Below, piece after piece: positions 1-6,287 of a DNA stretch of 10,351 nt (positions are counted from its first letter, which is position 1; the number at the start of each line of letters is the position of its first letter). The stretch is from Oscillospiraceae bacterium (GTDB lineage: Bacteria > Bacillota > Clostridia > Oscillospirales > Oscillospiraceae): NCBI GenBank assembly GCA_031255955.1, contig JAIRRO010000043.1, positions 1-10,351 of the forward strand, written 5' to 3'. The translations under genes and the position numbers were made by a program. The notes under the pieces were generated by a model. It searched no databases, was not told the origin of the DNA, and worked only from the letters and a program-made list of their open reading frames with translations.

Positions 1-7
1 AAAAAGC

Positions 8-14
8 AAGGAGG
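8..14 (+). promoter_or_regulatory. Ribosome binding site that fixes a TTG start (DUF3842)
   Basis: AAGGAGG is a near-perfect anti-16S match lying 9 bases before TTG at 24. No in-frame ATG with a comparable site lies nearby, so it decides the non-ATG start of the DUF3842 gene. Confidence 0.8.
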
Positions 15-23
15 ACAATTAAG

Positions 24-449
24 TTGTATATTGCGGTAGTGGATGGTCAGGGCGGCGGTCTGGGGCGCGCGACGGTTGAAAAGCTGCGCGCCGAGCTGGG
101 CGCCGCGGCGGAGATAATAGCGCTCGGTACTAATGCTATGGCGGCGTCCGTGATGATAAAAGCCGGCGCGGACGAGGGTGCCTCCGGTGAGAACGCCATC
201 GTGGTTAATGTACCGAGGGTGGATTATATCGTCGGCAGCGTGGCGATTTTAGCCGCCGATTCCATGCTGGGGGAGATAACGGCAAAAATGGCAGCCGCCA
301 TCGCCCGCAGCCCCGCAAAAAAGATTCTGCTGCCGCTTAACCGCTGCGGGATTCTTGTTGCCGGGATAAAGCCGATTCCGCTGATACAATATATTGATGA
401 CGCTGTTTCCCTGCTGCGCGAGCTTGAAGCGACGCGCGCTACTTCTTAA
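24..449 (+). CDS. DUF3842 family protein, TTG start
   Basis: A 141-residue protein I recognise as the DUF3842 family, common in Clostridia and without an established function. It opens with a short beta strand and a glycine-rich loop (GQGGGLG, residues 8-14), like the nucleotide-binding turn of Rossmann folds. Further conserved blocks are ALGTNA (about 33-38), KAGADEGASGENAIVVN (about 46-62) and LPLNRC (103-108). It has no signal peptide or membrane segment, so it should be cytosolic. The start is TTG at 24, supported by AAGGAGG at 8-14 with a 9-base spacer and by family-like sequence from the first residue. Its stop lies inside the convergent trkH gene: the two coding regions overlap by 11 bases (439-449). 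No promoter is visible because the gene begins at the window edge. The family call is firm; nucleotide binding is only inferred from the loop. Confidence 0.88.
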   Translation: MYIAVVDGQGGGLGRATVEKLRAELGAAAEIIALGTNAMAASVMIKAGADEGASGENAIVVNVPRVDYIVGSVAILAADSMLGEITAKMAAAIARSPAKKILLPLNRCGILVAGIKPIPLIQYIDDAVSLLRELEATRATS

Positions 450-1944
450 ATAACCGTCCGAAGGGCAACGCGCGGCGAGCCTTGTCAAAGGCGGAGTGCA
501 GCCCCAGGAAAAATATGAATATCTCCAGCCTACCCAGCAGCATACCGAGCATTTGAACAATAAGCGTGCCGTTTGACGCCCGCTCGGCAAGTCCGTTGGA
601 AACGCCGCTCGTACCCAGCGCGGCGTTGAATTCAAACAGCGCGTCCCCCGGGGTGACCAAGCCGCCCTCAAACAGCGTAATCAGCCACGCGCCCGCGAAC
701 AGCACCAAAATATATATGAAAATATGCTCCAGCGTGTCGCGCACCAAGGCGTCGTCAATGGGCGCTTCGCCCTGCAGCCGCGTGTATCGCATCAATTTTA
801 CGCTGTGACTCGGCGATATGCGGCGCAGTATGTTCGATTTTGCGGCGCGCGCAAGTACATAAACGCGAAGCAGCTTTATCCCGCCGCCGGTGGAGCCTGT
901 TGCGGCGCCAATGGTCATCAGCAGAATTATCAAAAGCCTTGACGCCGCAGGCCATAGGGCATAGCTTTCAGAGGCATAGCCTGTCGTTGAGAGGATGGAT
1001 ACGACACAAAAGGCGGCGCTGTGCAAGCCGTCCCAAAAACCTTTTCCGTGCTGCGTCACCAGCGAAAGCGTCATAAGCGCCGTAAACACTGCAATTACGA
1101 CAAGCATAAAACGCAGCTCGGATATCTTAGCCAGACGGCGGAATCTGCGCCGGACAAGCAGCAGCAACCAGCCGAAATTTGACGCCCCGACAAGCATAAG
1201 AAAAATCGTTACCAGCTCGATGGGTACGCTGGCGAATTCCTCTATGCTGCCCGCGCGCGTGGAAAAGCCCGCCGTGGATATGGCGGACATCGCGTGACAT
1301 AAGCCGTCAAAAAACGTCATACCGAAGATGCGATACAGCAGCGTACCGAGTATCAGGCAGGCGGTATAGATGAGTGAAATCGTCGCTGCGGTGCGCCGCA
1401 GATTTGGCATAAAGCCATCCGGATGCCCCTCCGCGTTATATAGACTTGCCATCTGTCGCCCTTGCAGCACAACGGCAATTATGATGACGAAGCCCAGTCC
1501 GCCGCAAAACTGCGTCAGCGCGCGGTGCAGCAGGAATATGCGTGGCAGACTGCGGAGGTCGATGACCGAAATGCCGCCCGTTGTCCAGCCGGAGGCGGAC
1601 TCAAACAGCGCGTGTATCGGACTGAGCAGCCCCGCGAGATAAAAGGGCGCGGCGCCCGCGACGATAGAGGCGCACCACGCGAAAAGCACAGGCAGACTGC
1701 CGTCCTTTAACGGCGAGCTCCACACGCGCGGCTGCTCGTTTTGTGGCTTTTCGCGAAACAGAGCGGGCAGCAGCAGGCCCAGCAGCGCCACCGCTGCTGC
1801 GGGGATGATAAACGCCGGGGCGCTGCCGGATTCCTCCGGATAAAACAGCAGCGCGATAAGCGGGGCGGCGGTTGCCACCGCGATAAACAGCAGCACACGC
1901 GAATAATAGTTCCCCCGCGCGACGCGCCCAAACGCGGATTTCAT
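439..1944 (-). CDS. trkH: TrkH/KtrB-type potassium uptake channel subunit
   Basis: Integral membrane subunit of a Trk/Ktr K+ uptake system, 501 residues from ATG at 1944, about the family length. The family has four pore repeats, and all four filter segments are visible: TTGG (121-124), TAGF (224-227), TTGY (320-323) and TSGV (445-448). The family motif before the last third is seen as GSTGGGIK (350-357), and GRLEIF lies near the C terminus (about 471-476). Many hydrophobic helices surround these motifs. I chose ATG 1944 because it lies 4 bases after the trkA stop, with GGGCGG just upstream; an in-frame ATG at 1992 would add 16 polar residues and overlap trkA by 44 bases, with no good ribosome site. 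It follows trkA directly, so the two should form the gated complex. The first filter reads TTGG where TTTG is common in the family. The 3' end overlaps the convergent DUF3842 gene by 11 bases. Confidence 0.93.
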   Translation of the reverse strand: MKSAFGRVARGNYYSRVLLFIAVATAAPLIALLFYPEESGSAPAFIIPAAAVALLGLLLPALFREKPQNEQPRVWSSPLKDGSLPVLFAWCASIVAGAAPFYLAGLLSPIHALFESASGWTTGGISVIDLRSLPRIFLLHRALTQFCGGLGFVIIIAVVLQGRQMASLYNAEGHPDGFMPNLRRTAATISLIYTACLILGTLLYRIFGMTFFDGLCHAMSAISTAGFSTRAGSIEEFASVPIELVTIFLMLVGASNFGWLLLLVRRRFRRLAKISELRFMLVVIAVFTALMTLSLVTQHGKGFWDGLHSAAFCVVSILSTTGYASESYALWPAASRLLIILLMTIGAATGSTGGGIKLLRVYVLARAAKSNILRRISPSHSVKLMRYTRLQGEAPIDDALVRDTLEHIFIYILVLFAGAWLITLFEGGLVTPGDALFEFNAALGTSGVSNGLAERASNGTLIVQMLGMLLGRLEIFIFFLGLHSAFDKARRALPFGRLFKK

Positions 1945-1948
1945 CGCG

Positions 1949-2614
1949 TCACCGCCCGACAAGCGCCCGAACCGCGGGCGTTTCGTGTTCATCAGAGCAT
2001 ATTAAAAGCAGCACGTCGCCCGCGCAAATGACGCTGCCGCCGCGCGGAATCATTCCGGTGTCCCCGCGCATAATGCAGCCGATTAAGGCGTTTTTAGGCA
2101 GCGCGATGTCCATTACGCGCATCCCGTCGGCGGGCGCGCCGTCGGGAATGGGCACCTGCGAAATTTTTATGCGTCCGTCGCCGATGGGTACAAGCGTCGC
2201 TATCTCGTCAAGAAACGCCTGCTGCTCAATTATGCTTGTCACAGAGGTTATCTCGCACACCACGGAATCTATGCCCATACGGTAAAAAAACTCGGTTTTT
2301 GACGGGTCGCCGATGATGGCGACGGTCTTTGTGACGTTGAATTTCTTTTTGCACAGCTCGCAGATTACAAGATTGTCGTCGTCGCGCCCCGTAAGCGCGA
2401 TGGCGATGTCAAAGCCGTATATTGAAGCGTCCTCCAGAATATACGGCTTCGTTCCGTCCCCGTTGAATACGCTGAGACGGTTTATTTCGGCAAGGCTTTC
2501 GCAATGGGCGCGGTTGTCGTTAATTGCCGTGACCAAATATCCCTGTTTTATTAAGGAACCGGCGAGCGAGCGGGCTTTATGATATCCGCCTATCAGCGCA
2601 ACACGTTTCTTCAT
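1949..2614 (-). CDS. trkA: TrkA-type RCK regulatory subunit of K+ uptake
   Basis: A 221-residue cytosolic protein with one RCK_N Rossmann domain (about 1-120) and one RCK_C domain (about 137-219). It resembles the single-unit TrkA/KtrA proteins of Gram-positive bacteria rather than the double-length E. coli TrkA. RCK rings bind nucleotides and gate the TrkH/KtrB pore. Visible family blocks are NGDGTKP (51-57), EDA (61-63), the D78-D80/NLVICELCKKKFN stretch (about 78-93) and the DEIATLVPIGDGRI linker (136-149). The start ATG at 2614 has AGGA at 2624-2627 with a 9-base spacer, overlapping the iorB stop, which suggests translational coupling. The nucleotide loop is atypical: IGGYHKA at 8-14 instead of GxGxxG, and IND rather than the usual VID at the end of beta 2, so ligand preference may differ from classic NAD(H) binding. 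Trk subunit identity is strong. Confidence 0.92.
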   Translation of the reverse strand: MKKRVALIGGYHKARSLAGSLIKQGYLVTAINDNRAHCESLAEINRLSVFNGDGTKPYILEDASIYGFDIAIALTGRDDDNLVICELCKKKFNVTKTVAIIGDPSKTEFFYRMGIDSVVCEITSVTSIIEQQAFLDEIATLVPIGDGRIKISQVPIPDGAPADGMRVMDIALPKNALIGCIMRGDTGMIPRGGSVICAGDVLLLICSDEHETPAVRALVGR

Positions 2615-2626
2615 CGAGAAAAATCC

Positions 2627-3220
2627 TCATCTGCCGAGGCTGAAAGCGTTTTTGTTCGCCTCCAGCGTTCGGGGCGGAACTGTTTCCTCCAGCGCGCGCA
2701 GCCATTCGGCTTCGGGGAGGTCAAAATACCGCGACAGCCTGCCCATCAAAACGATGTTCACTGATTTTGGCGAACCGGCTTCGGCGGCGAGCGAAAGCGC
2801 GTCCAGCGCGTCAACCTCCGCCCCGGCGGCGCGCATGCGCTCAATAAGCTCGCGGGGATACTCCGCCGCGCCTGTGATAACAGGCATCGGGTCAATTTTT
2901 TGGGTGTTTGTGATTATCCTGCCGCCGGGCGCGAGATATGACAGCCAGCGCGCCGCCTCCAGCAGCTCAAATGACACGATAAAGTCCGCGCCGCCCTCGT
3001 CGATAATCGGCGAATAGACGCGCTCTCCGCAGCGCACATATGTCACCACGCTGCCGCCGCGCTGGCTCATGCCATGCACCTCTGACACCTTGACGTCGTA
3101 TCCGGCGTTCATCAGCAGTCTGCCGAGCAAGCGGCTGGCAAGCAGGCTACCCTGACCGCCGACGCCGACAATCATAATATTGCGGGCGGCGAATTCTTTT
3201 TTCACGCTTTCGCTTCTCAT
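2627..3220 (-). CDS. iorB: Indolepyruvate:ferredoxin oxidoreductase, beta subunit
   Basis: Small subunit (197 residues) of the oxygen-sensitive 2-oxoacid:ferredoxin oxidoreductase that converts aryl-pyruvates (indole-, phenyl- or hydroxyphenylpyruvate) plus CoA to aryl-acetyl-CoA, CO2 and reduced ferredoxin, reversibly. It is the pyruvate-ferredoxin-oxidoreductase gamma-type domain. Diagnostic blocks are GVGGQGSLLASRLL (19-32) and EVHGMSQRGGSV (47-58), with SPKSVNIVLMGRL at about 150-162. It is cytosolic and forms the complex with IorA. The ATG overlaps the iorA stop in a 4-base ATGA (3217-3220). GAGGAGGT (3227-3234) lies 6 bases upstream, inside the end of iorA, a classic coupled arrangement for a 1:1 complex. 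Substrate range cannot be read from the sequence; another 2-oxoacid is possible, but the pairing with a fused IorA-type large subunit favours aryl-pyruvates. Confidence 0.93.
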   Translation of the reverse strand: MRSESVKKEFAARNIMIVGVGGQGSLLASRLLGRLLMNAGYDVKVSEVHGMSQRGGSVVTYVRCGERVYSPIIDEGGADFIVSFELLEAARWLSYLAPGGRIITNTQKIDPMPVITGAAEYPRELIERMRAAGAEVDALDALSLAAEAGSPKSVNIVLMGRLSRYFDLPEAEWLRALEETVPPRTLEANKNAFSLGR

Positions 3221-4983
3221 GCCCCAACCTCCTCAAACGCGTCGAATTTACACAGCTGCGTGCATACAGCGCAACCGACGCAAAGCGTTTTATCGATTTC
3301 TGCCGCACCGTTTTTCATGCTGACGGCGGGACAGCCGATTTTCATACAGGACCCGCATTTTTTGCACTTGTCGGGATTTACGGCAAGCGGAGGCTTGGGC
3401 TTTACGGTTTTCAGCAGTGCGCACGGGCGGCGCGAAATTATCACGGACGGCTCCGGCGCCGCTATTTCCTCCGTCACGGCGGCGTCGCATTCCGCGATAT
3501 TATACGGGTCAACGACGCGCACGCGAGATATGCCAACGGCGTGGCACAGCGCCTCAAGATCAATTTTACCCGCAGGGTCGCCCTTGATATTAAGCCCTGT
3601 CGTGGGGTTTTGCTGATGCCCCGTCATCCCAGTGATGGAATTATCCAGAATTATGACGGTGGACGCCCCGCCGTTGTAAGCGATGTTAATCAGCCCTGTG
3701 ACGCCCGAATGCATAAATGTAGAGTCCCCGATGACGCACACGGCGCGCTCCGCCGCCTCATTGCCTTGTGCGTGGATAAAGCCGTGCAGCCCGGAGACTG
3801 ACGCGCCCATACATATCGTGGTGTCGATAGCGGCGAGCGGCGCGGCGGCGCCGAGCGTATAACAGCCGATATCGCCCAGCACCGTTATATTGTTTTTCAT
3901 CAACGAATAGAACATACCGCGGTGCGGACACCCGGCGCACATCACGGGCGGACGCGGGGGAATTTCCGCATCGATAACGGGCGCCGCGACGGCGGCAATA
4001 CCCGCGCGCGGCTCGGCGTGAGAGGCAAGCGTTCGCGATATAAGATTTTGCGAAAGCTCCCCGCACAGCGGAAAATAATCCTTGCCGTGACAGGAGATGC
4101 CGAGGGATTTCACGTGAGCCTCGATGACGGGGTCAAGCTCCTCTATGACAAACAGCTCATTCACCCCGTCCGCGAAGGTACGGATAAGAGCCTCCGGCAG
4201 GGGATTTACCAACCCGAGCTTTAACACCGAAACGGTATCGCCGAACACCTCTTTAACGTATTGATACACCGTGCCGGAGCATATGACGCCGACGCTCGAG
4301 TTTCCCGTTCCGCGCTCGATTTTATTCAGCGGGAAGGTCTCGGCGAGCTGCCTCAGCATATCTGTGCGATTTTCAACATACGGGTGGCGGCGCTTGGCGT
4401 TGCCGGGCATCATTACGTATTTCGCAATGTCCTTTTTATATGGGATAAGCTCCGGCAGTACGCGCTCATGGGTATCCACTATGCTCTGCGAGTGCGCCAC
4501 GCGCGTGCAGATACGCAGAAGAACAGGCGTGTCATAGGTCTCTGACAGCGTGTAGGCGTACTTTGCGAATTCATAGCACTCGTCCGAATCGGCGGGCTCA
4601 AGCATCGGCAGCTTCGCCGCGACGGCGTAATGGCGCGAATCCTGCTCGTTTTGAGAGGAATGCATCCCCGGGTCATCCGCAACGGCGATGACAAGCCCCG
4701 CCCGGACGCCTGTGTATGAAATCGTAAAAAGCGGGTCGGCGGCGACGTTTAAGCCCACGTGCTTCATCCCGCAAAACGCCCGCCGTCCGCCGAGGGACGC
4801 CCCGAAGGCTGCCTCCAGCGCTACCTTTTCATTGGGCGCCCATTCGGAATAAACCTCGTTGAATTTCGCGAGCGACTCCGTAATTTCCGTGGACGGTGTG
4901 CCGGGATAGCTGGAAGCCACGGCGACGCCGGATTCATACAAGCCGCGCGCCAAGGCGTCATTGCCGAGCATAAGTGTTTTCAA
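3217..4983 (-). CDS. iorA: Indolepyruvate:ferredoxin oxidoreductase, alpha subunit (TTG start)
   Basis: Catalytic large subunit, 588 residues, close to the usual IorA length. Order of parts: N-terminal pyrimidine-binding domain with SSYPGTPSTEI (24-34); middle domain; thiamine-diphosphate domain with CAGCPHRG (349-356), GDIGCYTLG (370-378), and the TPP motif GDS (419-421) running to N448 in LDNSITGMTGHQ; and a C-terminal ferredoxin-like unit with two [4Fe-4S] ligand sets, C540/C543/C546/C551 and C568/C571/C574/C578. All eight cysteines are present; the last is followed by Lys where Pro is usual. The start is TTG at 4983, sharing TTGA with the transporter stop and preceded by GAGGGGG (4991-4997, 7-base spacer). 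The next in-frame ATG at 4971 would sit 19 bases from that site. Cotranscription with a CoA ligase and an organic-anion carrier suggests aryl-acid metabolism. Identification is very secure; reaction direction in vivo is not. Confidence 0.95.
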   Translation of the reverse strand: MKTLMLGNDALARGLYESGVAVASSYPGTPSTEITESLAKFNEVYSEWAPNEKVALEAAFGASLGGRRAFCGMKHVGLNVAADPLFTISYTGVRAGLVIAVADDPGMHSSQNEQDSRHYAVAAKLPMLEPADSDECYEFAKYAYTLSETYDTPVLLRICTRVAHSQSIVDTHERVLPELIPYKKDIAKYVMMPGNAKRRHPYVENRTDMLRQLAETFPLNKIERGTGNSSVGVICSGTVYQYVKEVFGDTVSVLKLGLVNPLPEALIRTFADGVNELFVIEELDPVIEAHVKSLGISCHGKDYFPLCGELSQNLISRTLASHAEPRAGIAAVAAPVIDAEIPPRPPVMCAGCPHRGMFYSLMKNNITVLGDIGCYTLGAAAPLAAIDTTICMGASVSGLHGFIHAQGNEAAERAVCVIGDSTFMHSGVTGLINIAYNGGASTVIILDNSITGMTGHQQNPTTGLNIKGDPAGKIDLEALCHAVGISRVRVVDPYNIAECDAAVTEEIAAPEPSVIISRRPCALLKTVKPKPPLAVNPDKCKKCGSCMKIGCPAVSMKNGAAEIDKTLCVGCAVCTQLCKFDAFEEVGA

Positions 4984-6218
4984 TGTGATACCCCCTCAGG
5001 TTCCTTGATTGCAAGGTTTACAAGCAGCGCCGCGACGGCGACGCCCGTGAGAATGAGAAACGGAACAAGAAAGCTCCGCGTGGACTGATAAATCGCGCCC
5101 GAAAGCGTAGCCGCGAACGGCGCGGGAACAAGAATCAGATTCATAATGCCGAAGTTGCGCGTAAAGCCGCGCGCCCCGAAAAAGCCGGAGGTGAACACGC
5201 TGGAAATTGTCGGCGCGAAGCCGTAAGAGAAATAGCATAGCGCCAGACCGACAACGCCCACGGGCGCGGAGCCCGAGAGTATGCCGATGACGATTACCAC
5301 GGGCGCCGCCAGCGTGAATGCCGAAATAAAGAACTTTGTTTTTCGCGTACCCACGCGGTCAAACAGCGCGCCGGAGGCAAGTCTGCCCGCGCCGTTGAGG
5401 ACGGATATCACGCCTATGACAGCGGCGGGGGAGCCGACATTAAACTCTGTAAGAATGTCCTTGGCGAGCGCGATGGCGGCGGAGCCGATAGCCGCAACGA
5501 GCGCCACCTCTGAAAAAACAAGCCAAAACGCGCTTGTTTTTATCATCTCACCCGCGGTGTAGTCGCGTCCGGCGGCAGGCGGCTCTCCGGGTTTTTCAGG
5601 CGGCTGCGGGAAAAGCGTACCCTCACGCGGGGGGCGGACGATAAACGCCGCCGCCGCCAAAACAACGCCAATCGCGACAGAGAGGATGAGATATGTCGTG
5701 CGCCAGCCGAGCGCAGAGCGCATCATAGCATCCGCCGCGCTGCCGATAATCAGGCTTGTAAGTCCGAAGCCCGTTAAAAGAACGCCGGAGCAAAGCCCCT
5801 TTTTATCGGGGAACCACGCGGCGGTAAGCCCGATAACCGTTGTGAACGCAAAGCCGACGCCAAGCCCGCTCATCACGCCGTAAGTGAAATACAGCGGCAC
5901 GGGGGACGAACCCGCCGGAAGGCGACTTGTGAGAAGAAAGCCGAAAAACAGCAGCGCCGCCGCCGCGAGAACGCGCGCGCGGGAGCTTATTTTACCGGAT
6001 AGCATACCGCCCGCGAAGCCGCCGAGACAAAAACAGACAATTGTTATTGTATAGTTCAGCGACAGCTGCGCCGTACTCCAGCCGAACTCACCGCCGTCCG
6101 AAACGGGGAGGGCGAACGGCTGATTAAGCAGGCTCCACACATATATAATTCCCGCAAAGAGCAGCACGGTGAACCCGAAAAAGAGCCTCAACCAGCGCTC
6201 GGCTTGATTAATCTTCAT
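4980..6218 (-). CDS. OFA-type MFS transporter, probable organic-anion carrier
   Basis: A 12-helix major facilitator protein (412 residues from ATG 6218) resembling the oxalate/formate antiporter (OFA) family: an early FAGIIYVWSLL helix (21-31), GWSTAQLSLNYTI (46-58), YGVMSGLGVGF (113-123) and WFPDKKGLCSGVLLTGFG (135-152). A Pro-rich central loop (about 195-220) separates the two halves, and a second-half NGAGRLASGALFDRVG signature lies at 275-290. The Arg at 279 fits the substrate-binding Arg of OxlT, but the next-to-last helices (about 355-378) lack the Lys needed by OxlT, so oxalate itself is an unlikely substrate. Its place between a CoA ligase and iorA suggests import or exchange of an aryl or short carboxylic acid (inference). 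The start is ambiguous: a tandem repeat supplies in-frame GTG 6254, ATG 6236 and ATG 6218, none with a clear ribosome site. I prefer 6218 because family-like sequence begins there. Confidence 0.86.
   Translation of the reverse strand: MKINQAERWLRLFFGFTVLLFAGIIYVWSLLNQPFALPVSDGGEFGWSTAQLSLNYTITIVCFCLGGFAGGMLSGKISSRARVLAAAALLFFGFLLTSRLPAGSSPVPLYFTYGVMSGLGVGFAFTTVIGLTAAWFPDKKGLCSGVLLTGFGLTSLIIGSAADAMMRSALGWRTTYLILSVAIGVVLAAAAFIVRPPREGTLFPQPPEKPGEPPAAGRDYTAGEMIKTSAFWLVFSEVALVAAIGSAAIALAKDILTEFNVGSPAAVIGVISVLNGAGRLASGALFDRVGTRKTKFFISAFTLAAPVVIVIGILSGSAPVGVVGLALCYFSYGFAPTISSVFTSGFFGARGFTRNFGIMNLILVPAPFAATLSGAIYQSTRSFLVPFLILTGVAVAALLVNLAIKEPEGVSH
4991..4997 (-). promoter_or_regulatory. Ribosome binding site that fixes the iorA TTG start
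   Basis: Read on the minus strand this is GAGGGGG, 7 bases before TTG at 4983 and 19 bases before the in-frame ATG at 4971. The spacing supports initiation at TTG, coupled to termination of the upstream transporter gene. Confidence 0.7.
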
Positions 6219-6287
6219 AACTGCGTCATATTGCATAACTGCGTCATATTGCACGACTATGTCATATTCCGCGATTACGCCATATTC
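6216..6287. repeat. 18-base tandem repeat across the ligase/transporter junction, about 4 copies
   Basis: Two identical 18-base units (6216-6233 and 6234-6251, plus-strand CATAACTGCGTCATATTG) are followed by two degenerate units (6252-6269 and 6270-6287) that keep a CATATT core. On the minus strand each perfect unit reads as codons for MQYDAV or part of it. The array runs from the last codons and stop of the acyl-CoA ligase (TAA at 6275-6277) into the start of the transporter gene. Because 18 is a multiple of 3, copy-number change stays in frame and changes only the number of possible start codons and the spacing from the upstream stop. Confidence 0.9.

Noticed and set aside
300..345. A possible terminator for the trk end on the minus strand, with a T-run near 317-322.
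   Set aside because: The only stems nearby are about 4 base pairs, or have very long loops, and they sit inside the DUF3842 coding region.
249..671. A 140-codon minus-strand frame across the trkH and DUF3842 ends.
   Set aside because: It overlaps two confident genes in other frames and its translation is rich in Cys, Trp and Arg, as in shadow frames.
2641..2654. A cre-like site, TGAAAGCGTTTTTG, for CcpA.
   Set aside because: It matches the left part of the consensus but lacks the final CA, and it lies in the coding end of iorB. A second strong copy near a promoter was not found.
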